Origin: Ascarosepion bandense
Taxonomy: Eukaryota > Mollusca > Cephalopoda > Sepiida > Sepiidae
Direction of reading: 5' to 3'
NCBI GenBank assembly: GCA_037127315.1
Contig: JBBBDQ010001287.1
Coordinates: 3,102,501 to 3,166,500, forward strand
Length of the DNA: 64,000 bases
The notes below the pieces were generated by a model, which saw only the letters and a list, made by a program, of their open reading frames with translations, made no database searches and was not told the origin of the DNA. Positions 42,388 through 54,481 of the stretch are shown here, in pieces (positions within the stretch are counted from its first letter, which is position 1; each line of letters starts with the position of its first letter). The translations under genes and the position numbers were made by a program.

Positions 42388-42735
42388 ACATTTTTGGCGG
42401 ACCTGAAACAGACTACCACCACGTTTAATTTCGTTGTTTTACATTTTTTGTTTAAATTTTCAGTGCAGTCCTATTACCCACTTAGGTTTACGACTGACAA
42501 AAGAAGTTTTAAAAAATTTCGACGCGAGTGGTTCTAAAATGGAGGATCGATTTAGTATAACGTTGTATGAGAAACTGAGTCCCCACTAAAATTGTTTAAA
42601 TATTGAACTTTTTCAAAATTTTTTTTGATAATCGGAAACTATATGTAATAATCGTAAGAAAAAGTAAAAAATCAAATGAAAAACAACAAATTTAGAGGTG
42701 GTGGTAGTCTCCTTCAGGTCCGCCTGAAAATGGTT
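42388..42735. mobile_element. Inverted-repeat (MITE-like) element, ~348 bp
   Basis: The left arm (42389-42450: GGCGGACCTGAAACAGACTA, CCACCA) and the right arm (42668-42732) are inverted copies over about 65 bp. The interior holds, on the minus strand, the block also found at 11449-11545. That block includes an imperfect 48-bp palindrome (42539-42586) resembling the SINE-A linker palindrome. No transposase frame is present. It directly abuts a LINE fragment. Confidence 0.65.
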
Positions 42736-42740
42736 TGTAA

Positions 42741-43390
42741 ATTATAATACCTCTAAAACAGAACTGCTCTCCTTTTTACCGCCATCAACAAACTTTCATG
42801 CCCGCCAGCATCCTAAATGATGCTAGTCTCCGGGGTAGCAATACCATGCGCTTCCTTGGCTTCACGTTTTTAACCGAACGGAAGTGGAACGACTATATGG
42901 AATCCATAACTGTATCTTCTGCTAAGCAAGTCGGATCACTGTGTCGTGCCAGAAAACCTTTCTCTAGAGAATTCATCTTGTACATTTATAAATCTACCAT
43001 TCATCTGTGCATTGAATATTGTTGCTATATCTGGTCCTGCTATTTATCTCGTGTTTCTTTCCAAAATCACCCCCACCCGCCAAAAAAAGGTTCTACAATG
43101 TAATCGATTCTGACTTGACATCTCACCAGCAGCCAATTTCACACCGACGTGACTTGGCTTCTCTTTGACTTTTTCACAAATATTTTCATGACAACTGCTC
43201 TGACGAGCTTTTTATCCCTGGTGATCTGACAACATGAATTTAAGAGTGCTACCAAAATGATATCCAGTTCCTACCATTTTACCAGTAAAATAGTTAAGCG
43301 TGACCACCATTTTTACTGCAACTGTTTATTCATCGTACTTCTCCTATGTGGAACTTCCTTGCGATTACTTGTTTGCGTATTAGTTCAATG
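42741..43390 (+). pseudogene. Jockey/CR1/L2-like LINE fragment, diverged
   Basis: The plus-strand frame 42798-43103 has LRGSNTMRFLGFTFLTERKW, NDYMESITVSSAKQVGSLCR and YIYKSTIHLCIEYCCYIW, the region after motif D of the LINE reverse transcriptase. Later similarity is only by nucleotide words (CATTTTCATGACAAC and others). Its residues differ more from the 38-kb copy than other copies do, which suggests a separate, older subfamily. Confidence 0.75.
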
Positions 43391-43425
43391 CTGATGCTGG
43401 AGTCCTGATGTTAAAATAAAATCAG

Positions 43426-43431
<6 letters not shown>

Positions 43432-43473
<42 letters not shown>
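43432..43473. repeat. (TA)n microsatellite
   Basis: About 21 TA units. Confidence 0.95.
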
Positions 43474-43474
<1 letters not shown>

Positions 43475-43584
43475 CTGTAAATTTGTCGCTGAACACGTCT
43501 CGAAAAACCCACCGAGTATTTCAGCCACTTTAGCCAACTTTCCTTGAAGATCCATGTATTCAAATGCAATGTAATTTGAAACCA

Positions 43585-44218
43585 AAATCCTGAGTATCAT
43601 CTACCACGTATTTCACTGGGAAAGCAGAATGGCATATATCATAATTTTATTACTTCAATGTTTCCAAGAAAATTAATTTTCTGCATTAAATAACCCATAT
43701 GGTGTCGATTTACCGCTAAATAAACAAACCCAGATCCTGAGTATCATCTACCATGTATTTCATTGAGAAAGCAGAATGGCATATACCATAATTTTATTAC
43801 TTCAATGTTTCAAAGAAAATTAATTTTCTGCATTAAATGACCCATATGGTGTCGATTTACCGCTAAATAAACAAACCCAGATCCTGAGCATCAACTACCA
43901 CGTATTTCATTGAGAAAGCAGAATGGCATATACCATAATTTTATTACTTCAATGTTTCCAAGAAAATTAAATTTCAGCTTTAAATGACCCATATGATGTC
44001 GATGTACCACTAAATAAACAAATCCAAATCCTGAGTATCATCTACCATGTATTTCATTGGGAAAGCAGAATAGCATATATCATATTCAGATGACTTCAAA
44101 GCTTCCAAGAAATTAAATTTTTTCATTAAATGACCTAGAAATTGTTGATATGCCTCTAAACAAACCCGATCATGAGTATCATCTACCACGTATTTCACTG
44201 TGAAATCAGATTAACAAC
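43585..44218 (+). repeat. 147-bp satellite, about 4.5 units
   Basis: CTGAGTATCATCTACCA recurs at about 43590, 43737, 43883 and 44031. Unit words are TTTCATTGAGAAAGCAGAAT, GGCATATACCATAATTTTAT and CCCATATGGTGTCGATTTAC. The last unit is interrupted at 44219 by a MITE and continues at 44558-44640 (TATATCAT, TTACTTCAAAGAAAATTAAA). Confidence 0.85.
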
Positions 44219-44557
44219 ACTACCGGCCATAATTATTAGGGCATCCCAGTTTTTTAAAAAAATGATGTATTTCATACTATTTTTTAGTATTTATTGCCAA
44301 GTGAATAATTCTAAATGAAAATAGAATCGTTCTTTCCTACGGCCAGCCAATAAGAAGAAGAGACTACCATAGGGAGGAGAACACAAAAACTTGACAACAG
44401 AACAGTTCATTTGATGCACATGTTATTGTGTAGTATTAATAAAAGAGCCATTCTATTTTCATTTAGAAATATCCTCTTGGCAATAAATACTAAAAATAGA
44501 ATGAAATACTTCTTTTTTTTTTTTAACTGGTGTAGCCTAATGAATATGGCCGGTACT
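44219..44557. mobile_element. Palindromic MITE (Tc1/mariner-like ends), copy 2
   Basis: The ends are ACTACCGGCCATAATTATTA and, inverted, TAGTACCGGCCATATTCATT. The long imperfect inverted repeat continues inwards (ATGATGTATTTCATACTATT; GAATAATTCTAAATGAAAAT). It shares its ends and internal words (CAGCCAATAAGAAGAAGAGA inverted) with 29041-29394. It is inserted inside a 147-bp satellite unit. Confidence 0.75.
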
Positions 44558-44699
44558 ATATATCATATTTTTTTACTTCAAAGAAAATTAAATTTCGGCA
44601 TTTAATGAGCCATAATGTGCTTATATCCTGCTAAACAAACAAATCAGTCAGACATCGTTTTGTATTAATTCATGAGTATTTGCTTCTTTTTGAAATCCC

Positions 44700-44992
44700 G
44701 ATCAGTCAGTCAGTTAAATGTCATACGTGATACACATTTGGACGATCATGTCTCTTTCGAAACATGACTTACTGGACAAAATATTTCCCCGCGATAGGTT
44801 GCCATTACTTTCCTCTGTTGACTGGTTGCCAGCCAAGGCTATAGAACCCAACATGTCCTGTTATTTAACCCACAACTGGAGGGAAGAGGCGAATTAATAC
44901 CTTTCCAAACGGTATTTGCCCGTAAGTGAACGCAGGGAATTCAACTGGAATTCGAACTCGGCACACCGATTTCTCGTTCCGAGCCGATCATT
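44700..44992 (-). mobile_element. SINE-A, full-length
   Basis: A minus-strand copy runs from CAGTCAGTCAGTTAAATG to the head, where the box B complement GGAATTCGAACTCGGC is visible at 44950-44965. The outer head (box A) is missing. Confidence 0.8.
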
Positions 44993-45059
44993 ATTCATTA
45001 GTCCCATATATCATTAAGCTTGGAGAGGAGGCCTATAAGTACTTCAGCCACTGGGGGTT

Positions 45060-45170
45060 GTCTTCGCATTCCATTGTTTTTTTTTTTTTTAATTCAGAGC
45101 TTTCTTTCTCCCAAACTGGTTTCCACCTCAAGATCTTAATTGGCCCTGCTATTTAATACATAGGTTTGTT
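45060..45170 (-). mobile_element. SINE variant fragment
   Basis: AATTCAGAGCTTTCTTTCTC, CTGGTTTCCACC and TATTTAATACATAGG match the SINE variant inside the 380-bp repeats at 12708-13690. Confidence 0.45.
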
Positions 45171-46911
45171 GGTAGAAGAAAAGCATAAAAATGAGAATCT
45201 ATTATTATAAATTTTAATTTAGAAGATGTTCAAATTAAAATCTACTACAAAAATGTATATTTTGTTTCGACATTGAAAGGAAAGCAAGAGAGAAAGTTTA
45301 AAGTTTACGCCGGTTAAACAGCTTTTCACTCCTCTCTCTCTCTCTCTTCTCTGCCCGCCTTCTCTCACTCCCTTCTCCCCTTTATGCATTTTCTTACTTC
45401 TTTCTCTTTGTTAAACCCAAACTCAGTGTCATCTAAGGGTTGTATATGGCTATCCTTTAGGTACCGCCACTCATTTTCGATAACTAACTTTTAAATTGAA
45501 TTTTTAAAAATAAAAAGTTTTCTTGAAACTTTTATTGTAATTTTAATTAAAAGCTAAATGATTAAATTTACAATTTCCAGTAAGCAAAATACTCTGGTTT
45601 ATTTTGAACAGAAATTATATTGATTGGAATATAAAAGTTTGAGATTTTTTTTTCAATTTTTGAGTTTGCTGCCATTTTTGAGCGATCGACATATTTTTGT
45701 AAACGAAAGTTAATTCTAGGTTTTAAACATCTTGCAAAAATAAAATATACATCTGTGGCACATTTTGTTTTGAAAATTAGCAAATCTTATGTTAAATTCA
45801 TTTGATTTACACGAATATTACTTATTTTTAGCGTGAAATTTACAATAAATCTATTTCTTAATCACAAATTTGAACTTTTTGACCTGTACGCGTCGTAAAT
45901 CAAGATCGTGCTGACAGGTTCTTGGTTAAAGATAAAAATGTATGGCGTTCATAAGCGACAAAATTATGCTCATTTCCTTTCGGGTAAGGGAGGAAACTCT
46001 GACTTCATAATTTGCACATAGAAATTACTATACAAAAAAAAACATCAAATGCACAAAAAAGTATAAATTATTTTAAAAATACGCGTGTATAACGATTTTT
46101 AATAAAATTTTCAATTTTCGATAAATCATAAAATCATTCATTAAAAAATCGGCGCAACAGCTCTTTTTAAGATTTTAAAAATATTTTAAAACTTTATAAA
46201 TTATTATAATAAAGAAGTTGTAAACAATTCTTTCAAAATTTTCATTAATATTCGAAATTTCTTATTTTAGACTATAATGTCCTTAATTTATAATATTTAT
46301 TCCATTGACTAAAAGCTTATCAAATTAAATTATATCAGAATATTATTGCAGTTTTTATTTTACTCTAAGTAGCAGACTTTCGGATGGTGTTGTAAAATTT
46401 AAAATAGAAAAAATAGATTATTTATATTCCCCAATAAGTCTTGCGTTTAACTAATAAAAAACGTTTGCCGACCAATTAAAATTTATTAAATTTTCATGGA
46501 TTTACGTAGAGTGGGGGTAACAGAGATAAAAAGATTTTATTAAGATTTTACTTATTTTTAAAAAAAATAATACTTTCAAAAATAATTTCATTCATTTGTG
46601 AATGAGTACTGAATGGCTCATTAAAATCGGACTATTATTCGATTTTTACGAGAATGTCCAAATTAATGTGTTTGTCACCGAAAAAAAGAAGGTGGGCTTT
46701 GGAATTATTACGTTTTCTACCGTAAACAATCGTAACGTTTGTTTAACCGTTAACTCAATTAAAAAAAAAAAATTTTCCGACAAAATTTCGAAAATGTTAG
46801 AAGGGATTGAAAATTTTTTTTTAAAATAATCAAAAATTACTTTGATCTTTCCTCTTAAAGATTTTGATGGAAAATGTTTGTTTTATTAAGTTTCGGACCT
46901 TCTTTATTCGT
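45171..46911. other. AT-rich stretch, no gene seen
   Basis: A (CT)n-like patch occurs at about 45330-45375. Otherwise this is AT-rich DNA with many A/T runs. Open frames at 45568-45783 and 46602-46829 have no recognised motif. No repeat from elsewhere in the window was noticed. Confidence 0.5.
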
Positions 46912-47468
46912 CAGTCAGTTTAGATGCCATACGTGATACACGCTTAGGCGATCATGTCTCGAAAGAGACATGACTGACTGGGCAGAAGATTATCCCGCAG
47001 TAGGTTGCCATTGCTTTCTGCGGTAGACTGGTTGCCGACCAATCTGTCCTATTATTTAACTCATAGAAGAGAGGGAAAAATGTATTATATTATTAAGTAG
47101 TAATTAGTGGGGGATCAGTTTATTACTACATTACAATATAAAACACACTTTATGCCTACTAGAAGCCTTAATCATGTTTTCAACTATTATATTCAGTCAG
47201 TCAGTTAAGTGCCATACGTGACTGACTGGGCAGAATATTATCCCATAGTAGGTTGCCATTGCTTTCTGCGGTAGACTGGTTGCCGACCAAAGCTATAGAA
47301 CCCAATCTGTCCTGCTATTTAACCCATAACTGGAAGGAACGAGACGGATTAATACCTTTCCCAAGGGTATTTGCGCGGAAATGAATACAATGGATTCAGC
47401 TGGAATTCGAACTCGGCTCACCCGGTTTCTCGTCCCGAGCCGATATCCACTGTACCACAACGCACATC
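46912..47468 (-). mobile_element. SINE-A multimer: core, decayed palindrome, full copy
   Basis: A core (46912-47060) is followed by a decayed palindromic linker (47107-47158; right arm reduced to AAAACACACTTT) and a full SINE-A (47190-47468). The full copy lacks the TCTCGAAAGAGACATGACT segment. The head is well kept (box B complement at 47402-47418; GTGGTACAGTGG sense). Confidence 0.8.
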
Positions 47469-47508
47469 TTTATTCGTACTATGCATATAAATACAAATAT
47501 CTGTTCGG

Positions 47509-47594
47509 GGCACCTAGACATTGTATAATGGTTAACAAGATTGTCTGGCTAGAATCATTGCAATTGACAAGTGAGTTCAATCCTACTAGGTGCT
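47509..47594 (+). mobile_element. Class II tRNA-like sequence (SINE head?)
   Basis: An 86-nt segment has matching ends GCACCTAG / CTAGGTGC (acceptor-like stem), a box A-like ATAATGGTTAAC and a box B-like GAGTTCAATCC. The middle is long, as in Ser/Leu tRNAs. The second copy at 48546-48635 shares GAATCATTGCA and TGAG.TC.ATCCT. The anticodon arm does not pair well, so it is more likely a tRNA-derived SINE head than a working tRNA gene. Confidence 0.45.
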
Positions 47595-47599
47595 CCATA

Positions 47600-48540
47600 C
47601 TTTGGGCATTTTGCCACATTTTAAGCTATGATTTGGAAATCAAAATATAAATATCTGTTCAAATATGAACAATGTTTACCTTTTATGGAACCAAGAATTT
47701 GTAAGCTTGTAAAAGACAAATAGTATCATTAGAAAGCGTTGTTCTACTCTACGCCAATTTCTGACATTGTGAATTTCAAATCTCTTTTTAATTGTTCCTT
47801 TCTAAAGAAACAAAGACTGGTAAATTTGCATGACACATATGTGAAAATGTAAATTATTTTCCTTTATCTTTCTCATCAGAGAAACTCTTCCAAGAAAAAA
47901 AAACAAGTCTCTATAAATATATTAGACGAAGGTCTTCAATGGAAATGGATTAAGTTACATTGCTTTCGCTTCTTCTGAACAAAAGATAAATTATCATCCG
48001 TTGGATTTTAATCAAAATAAAGCGATACAATGCCTCGGCCGATGCTTTCATACATATTAGAGACAACAGTTCATTGATTAAAGTTTATTATTTCAATTCA
48101 AAAATATTCTGACGTCGAAAAATGAAGCAGTAACGTTTTTCAAACAATAGACGCATAATTAGGAGTTAAGAGATCAGTGGTTGCTGTTCGGAAAATAAAA
48201 AGCTTGCGCTTAAAGCTGAAACAATAGATTAGAAAACTGATTTATTTTGAGAGCAACTTAGATTTAATTAGAAAGATAGAAGCAATTCATAAGCCTTTTT
48301 GTTCTGATTCTGATGTCATTCGCTCCATTGACTCGTCCCAATAATGTTTAGATTTCAAATGAAAAGATGAAAAAAAAAATTAAACAAATATCCAGATATA
48401 CAGAGAGATAGATACTAAACAAATCAAAATTAAATAAAGAATCCTACATGGAAATAAAATGACTGAACTTTATACACACATGCCCACATTATATGCAGAA
48501 TATAGTAAACTTGAACACACACACACATGCATATATATAC
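47600..48540. other. No feature recognised
   Basis: This is AT-rich sequence without recognisable repeats or frames. Confidence 0.45.
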
Positions 48541-48545
48541 AAAGA

Positions 48546-48635
48546 GGGGCAATTCGAGGTAGTGTACTGATTAGCAAGCGGCATTGTCTCGAATCATTGC
48601 AGTCGAGTAGTGAGATCGATCCTCACTTCTGCCAC
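48546..48635 (+). mobile_element. Class II tRNA-like sequence, copy 2
   Basis: GGGGCAATTCGAGGTAGTGT, ATTAGCAAGCGGCATTGTCT, CGAATCATTGCAGTCGA and GAGATCGATCCTCACTTCTG resemble 47509-47594 in order and spacing. Box A (GTGTACTGATTAGC) and box B (GAGATCGATCC) are both degenerate. Confidence 0.45.
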
Positions 48636-48819
48636 ATCTAAGTGGCGCCTAGAAAATTCCTATATATATATACAAAGAGTCAATTGTGCTATGATTTCTT
48701 TTTCGCACAGACGGTGCCCAACTGACTTTACTACACAGTGCAATCGACAAAAGTTAAAGCAAACGGCATGCACACGCCAATATAAAAATATAACATGAAA
48801 ATTTACCCATTGCATTATC

Positions 48820-49012
<193 letters not shown>

Positions 49013-49036
49013 TTTAGTGTGTCGAGGCAGCAGATA

Positions 49037-49243
49037 ATTTTCTAAACATATACTGTTAAATATAAGAGACAATGAAGGCCTATTATGTTTAATCATGAGC
49101 CGTTCTATTCATCCAAACGTTCGAGAATTTTGTCTTTATTTTCAACTGAAATTAAAGCCAAAATACGACGTTTAGAACGGGTCATAATTAAACATAATAG
49201 GCATTCATTGTCTCTTATATTTAACAGTATATGTTTAGAAAAT
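49037..49243. mobile_element. Fold-back element beside (TA)n, 207 bp
   Basis: The left arm (TTCTAAACATATACTGTTAA, ATATAAGAGACAATGAAGGC, CTATTATGTTTAATCATGAG and on) and the right arm are inverted copies of about 70 bp around a ~60-bp centre. The target side is TA-rich. There is no coding capacity. It may be a MITE. Confidence 0.75.
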
Positions 49244-49530
49244 ATATAAGGAAGTATGTGTGTATGTGTGTCTATGTGCGTACGTGGGTACATGTGATGA
49301 TTGCGTGTGCCCTGATGAAAATATTATTAGTGGTCGGTCATTGTCCACCGGAAATTTATTAAGAAAATTTTCTCTCTCTCTGCATATACACACACACACA
49401 CACACGTGTATATATATATATATATATATATTGATTGTTTAATTACATAGTTTTTAGTCATAAGAAAAATTAGATCAGTGCACATTTGTATTAAAAAGTG
49501 TTCAATACAACTATATTGTCGAACTTTTTA

Positions 49531-49855
<325 letters not shown>

Positions 49856-50149
49856 GAAACATAAAAAATGAATTACGACGTAACAATCAAAACACGAGGA
49901 AAAAAAGCAACACTAGATACGCAAGCACTTTGGAAAATGGCTATAGACGTGTCCGAAAGCGTTTGGAAGAAATAAAAATTATGGTCAGTTTTATATTCCT
50001 GAATTCAAGAAAGGAGAGAAATGTCAGGATACTTGTAAAACTTCATAAAAATCAATTAAACGCCGTTTTTATTTATTTTTTTTATTTTTTGAAAGATGTT
50101 TGAAAGAATAGAGAATGGTTGCTGACCAATTATACATTATTATACGCAC

Positions 50150-50635
50150 ATATGTATTTTTTTAATCATTTCACCCCAAGCAAGGCATTCCACTGCCACT
50201 ATAGAGCAGGGGGCTACATAGGGGGAGGTAAATAGGAAGAATGGTTAGATATAGGAAATGTCAGAAGTGGGGTGATAGATAGTTGGGTGGATGGGAAGAG
50301 TGTTTGAAAGAATGGAATCGGGTTAGTTTGTTAGGATGTGTCTATTGACCTTACATTTAAACTCCTAGAGGTTGTAGCCGTCTAAGAAGCAAGCATTCGG
50401 AAGGGAATTCCACAGTCGGGAAGTGCGAGAAAAGAAACTGTTGGAGTAGAAGTTGCGGTTGCATTTTATCGGTTTCACTGTAAAAGGTTGGGATCTAGTT
50501 GCCAATATAGTATCTCGTGCAAATTCGAACCTAGGGGGCACCAGTGATCTAAGTTCATCGGAGCAGAAGCCGTGAAAGTGGCAGAAGCCACGTCGCGCCG
50601 GTGAGAGAGACACTGCAGGCGGTCTGCTAACTGAC
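50150..50635 (-). pseudogene. Jockey/CR1/L2-like LINE 3' end, decayed
   Basis: The minus strand retains HGFCSDELRSLVPP, TRSQPFTVKPIKCNRNFYSN and TSRLWNSLPNACFLDGYN (frame 50365-50613). The LINE tail follows (plus strand TTTCACCCCAAGCAAGGC at 50167). A ~45-bp deletion joins GCCGTGAAAGTG to GCAGAAGCCACGTCGC. Confidence 0.75.
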
Positions 50636-50839
50636 TTTAGTGTGAAAAACTGGGGAAAGGTAAGAAGTTAAATTCCCCTCCCCCAAGCTATGGATTAATT
50701 AATTAAATTATTATTTTATTATATACTTCCACCCTTAAAATATTTTCTGGGTTTAAATAACCTGCAAACGATTGACAAACGAATCAATCAAAAGTCGTTT
50801 TTATTAATACGAGCAGATCACTCTATTTATTTTTATCAT

Positions 50840-51618
50840 ATAATCATTTCACCCCAAGCAAGGCGGTACCACCACTGATGTGCAGGGTGCTACATGAAGG
50901 AGTTAAAAGAACAAGATACACGGGGTGATGTGGAAAGGGCTGGAGTTAAGTGGCTAAGAGATGGGAATTGACGTTGCGTTTAAATTCTCGGGGGTTATAG
51001 CCGCCAGGAAAGCAAGTATATGGAAGGGAGTTCCACAGGCGGGAAGTGAAGGATGTGAACACAAGAGTGAAGACAGTTGCAAAGGTAGAGAGAAAGTAAA
51101 AGAACAAGACACACAGGGTGATGCGGAAAGAGCTGGAGCTAAGTGGATATGAGATGTGAATTGACTTTGCATTTAATTTCTTTGAGGTTGTAGCCGTCAG
51201 GAAAGCAAGTATACGGAAGGAACTTCCACAGGCGGGAAGCGCGAGAAAAGAAGCAGTTGGAGCAGAATTGTCGCCTGCATTTAGAAGCTCTAATTGTAAA
51301 AGGGTGGGATCAGAACTGGTTAAACGAGTAAATTCTTGTGGAGGGGGCACCAGTAACCTAAGTTCGTCAGAGCAGAAACCATGAAACTATCTATAGAAGA
51401 GACGCAGGGATTAGAAAGTGGTTGGAGTGAAGCTGGCAGTCGGGACCAATCACATTACAGATTCTCCTTTGGAGCCTGTCGAGAACACTGAGACGAACGG
51501 CAGGGGGGGCTGACCAGATATGACATCAGTATTTTATGCACGGACGGATGATTGATTTGTATATGTGCAAAATGGATTCAGGCGTAAAAAAACTTCTTGA
51601 TCCGAGACAGTGACCCGA
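50840..51618 (-). pseudogene. Jockey/CR1/L2-like LINE with repeated 3' coding segment
   Basis: The minus-strand LINE runs from the post-motif D region (51618) to the tail at 50840. The C-terminal segment encoding CGTPF..LAF/CFPGGYN-type sequence occurs twice (about 50950-51060 and 51150-51250, both within the frame 50946-51350), with a 3' UTR-like piece (51060-51150) between. This is a small tandem duplication of the 3' end, like that at 27613-28070. Confidence 0.7.
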
Positions 51619-51765
51619 CTTGTTCCAGATGAAACATCTCCCTTCTAGATGTACTTTTCTTCCAGATGAAACCTCTCACTGTTTTATCGCTTTTTCCATT
51701 GAAAGTACTCAGACGAACTTCATGGTTAAAACCCGCCATGCTACACTTATTCTAGAGATGCACGT
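51619..51765. repeat. Repeat block X, copy 1
   Basis: GTTCCAGATGAAACATCTCC, CTTCTAGATGTACTTTTCTT and ATTCTAGAGATGCACG also occur at 52545-52690 and, diverged, at 57776-57890. In each place the block follows the same point of a minus-strand LINE fragment. Confidence 0.7.
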
Positions 51766-51767
51766 GC

Positions 51768-52250
51768 AGTGCAACGCTCGCCGGCAGGCCAGCTGTTTTT
51801 TTTTTGTTTTTTTTTTTTCGGTCGCCTCAGGGTAATAGATTACTTGGCTCCCTTTCTCGGCCGTTACACTGGGCAGTTGTAGAACAGACACCAACTAAAC
51901 CGCGCCTACTTCAGCTTCCTCTTTGCCACTCTGTCTGTCTGTCTGTCTGTCAATCCGTCAGGAAAGCCAGTATATGGAAGGGAGTTCTACAGGCGAGAAG
52001 CGTAAGAAAAGAAGCTGTTGGAGTAGAATTGCCACCTGCATTTGGTGGATCTAACTGTCAAAGAGTGGGACCTTGTTGCCAGTCTGGTTTCCCGAGTAAA
52101 TTTTTGTGGAGGGGGTACCAGTGACCTATGTTCGTCAAAGCGGAAGCCATGAATATATATATATGATTTGTTTGAACATTATTTCAAATTGTCGGTTGTT
52201 TATAACCAAGTTTCGTTAATCTTCGTTAATTTACGTAACATGTTTATGTT

Positions 52251-52311
<61 letters not shown>

Positions 52312-52690
52312 GGTGGAGCCACATCCCACTGACGAGAAAGTGGCTGGTGTCGAGCTGCCAAGTTGGGATCTATCACATTACTGATTCTCCTTTGGAGCCT
52401 GTCGAGAATACTGAGATGAACAACAGGGACGCCTGATCATATATGACAGCAGTATTCTACTCACGGACGGATGATTGATTTGTATATGTGCAAAATGGAT
52501 TCAGGCGTAAAAAATCTTCTTGACCCGACACAGTGACCCGACTTGTTCCAGATGAAACATCTCCCTTCTAGATGTACTTTTCTTCCAGATGAAACCTCTC
52601 ACTGTTTTACCGCTTTTTCCATTGAAAGTACTCAGACGAACCTCAAGGTTAAAACCCGCCATGCTACACTTATTCTAGAGATGCACGCTC
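51768..52690 (-). repeat. Segmental mosaic (Y - LINE - Z - LINE - X), copy 1
   Basis: In order: block Y (AGTGCAACGCTCGCCGGCAG, 51768-51955), minus-strand LINE piece (51956-52143), short (TA)n and block Z (GATTTGTTTGAACATTATTT, 52166-52260), (GA)n (52267-52308), a second minus-strand LINE piece collinear with the first (52310-52544), and block X (52545-52690). The same mosaic is at 56979-57890. Block Z replaces about 45 bp of the LINE in both, so both derive from one rearranged ancestor. Confidence 0.8.
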
Positions 52691-52789
52691 TTTCCCTTCA
52701 CTTTCCGTTGGTGAGATTTAAGTTCCTCTCGAGAACCTACTGTTTTGTGAAACCACTCCCATTGGAATGCTCCCGATCAGCCTAATCTT

Positions 52790-53067
52790 AAGTTAAGTGC
52801 CATATATGATACACGCTTGGGAGATCATGTCTCGAAAGAGACATGACTGACTGGGCAGATAATTAGCCAATACATTCTGCGGTAGACTGGTTGCCAGCCA
52901 AGGCTATAGAACCCAATCTGTTGTTTAACCCATAAGTGGAAAGAAGAAACGGATTAATACCTTTCCCAAAGGTATTTGTGCGTGAGTGAATGCAAAGAAT
53001 TAAACTGTAATTCGAACTCGGCTCCCCGTTTTAAGCCGACAACTGCTCCACAAAAAAACACATCCTA
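52790..53067 (-). mobile_element. SINE-A with small deletions
   Basis: A minus-strand copy runs from CTTAAGTTAAGTGCCATATA to the head. The CGCAGTAGGTTGCC block is partly deleted (ATTAGCCAATACATTCTGCG), and the head end is truncated after CTCGGCTCCCCG. Confidence 0.75.
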
Positions 53068-53710
53068 TATTCTTAACCAATTGAAACCGGAGGTTTACAA
53101 TTATCCTCCCAACATCTTGGCATAAACTGCGCCTCTTCATCTTTAACCATCAAAGATGTGTCGCTCTAGGGACCTTGTCCATAGTTAATATCATTGTAAA
53201 AAATATGGTGGATACTCTGACAATATCATAGCGTGAAATACACTAACAGGCAATATAAAATTCGTGATAGAATAAGTAAAATATAAACACGAATGAGCTA
53301 TAATACTTTGGCTACTCAGCGTATAATATTTAAAATACGTTACTTATTCATCAGCTTTGTTTTGTTTTAAATTTTTAACTTTCCAATTAGTGTGGAAAAT
53401 ACAACTCTTTGTGCTGCAGGTAAAATCCATTAGGATGGCTTATTACCTTCGGGTTTACTACGGAGCTGTAGCCGTTATTGCCACCCATGACCTCCAAATA
53501 AATAAACACTATAAAAATAGTACAGGTTGTAGTAATGATGCTATTTATTATCTCAGGGAGGAACGAGGAAGGCTGTTTGAAGAATTCATTACGGCAGACT
53601 TGAATCTTGGCAAAGCGAATATATTTACCATTAGCCTTATTAGACACCTGCAACTTTTTTAGAAATTCTCTAATGAGACCCGTTCCTCAACACGTAATCA
53701 GTAGAGTTGT
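53068..53710. other. No gene recognised
   Basis: Overlapping frames on both strands (53357-53662 +, 53387-53653 -) show no known motif and no shared repeat. Confidence 0.4.
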
Positions 53711-53711
53711 G

Positions 53712-53713
53712 TC

Positions 53714-53754
<41 letters not shown>

Positions 53755-53800
53755 CTAAACAGACTGGCATAGATAGATAGATAGATCTAAACAGACTGGC

Positions 53801-53835
<35 letters not shown>

Positions 53836-53856
53836 TGAACAGAATGGGATAGATAG

Positions 53857-53913
<57 letters not shown>

Positions 53914-53965
53914 CAGATTGGTATAAATGGACGACATAGATAGATAGATAATGAACAGAATGCGT

Positions 53966-54038
<73 letters not shown>

Positions 54039-54191
54039 AGGGGGGGAGAGAGAGAAAGAAAGGAGACAGATTGACAGATTGATATAAATGGACTGACATA
54101 GATATAATGAACGGAGATTGATAGATATATACATAGATAGATAAATGATCGGGCTACGATATATATGGACGAATTAACGCTGTTGCTCTAG

Positions 54192-54228
<37 letters not shown>

Positions 54229-54240
54229 TGAACAGACTGT

Positions 54241-54301
<61 letters not shown>

Positions 54302-54374
54302 GCAGGCAGACAGACAGACAGACAGACATAAATGGCCTGACGATATATATGGACGGATTTATGCTGTTGTTCTG

Positions 54375-54429
<55 letters not shown>

Positions 54430-54436
54430 GAACAAA
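53712..54436. repeat. (GATA)n array with interspersed 100-200-bp higher-order units
   Basis: (TAGA)n blocks are separated by recurring spacers such as GAACAGAATG, AGACTGGCAT, AATGGACGACAT and GCTGTTGCTCTAGAGATA / GCTGTTGTTCTGAAGATA, plus (GA)n patches. The spacer pairs show that blocks of about 100-200 bp have been duplicated. Confidence 0.9.
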
Positions 54437-54447
54437 TATTCGTGTGT

Positions 54448-54481
54448 GTGTGTGTGCGTGCGTGTGTGTGTGTGTGTGTGC
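54448..54481. repeat. (TG)n microsatellite
   Basis: An interrupted TG/CG dinucleotide run of about 34 bp. Confidence 0.9.

Noticed and set aside
46602..46829. 75-codon plus-strand frame with Lys/Phe-rich sequence
   Set aside because: Located in AT-rich DNA with A runs; nothing supports coding.
53357..53662. 101-codon plus-strand frame as a host gene
   Set aside because: No recognised motif, mirrored by an 88-codon minus frame, and no splice or promoter support.
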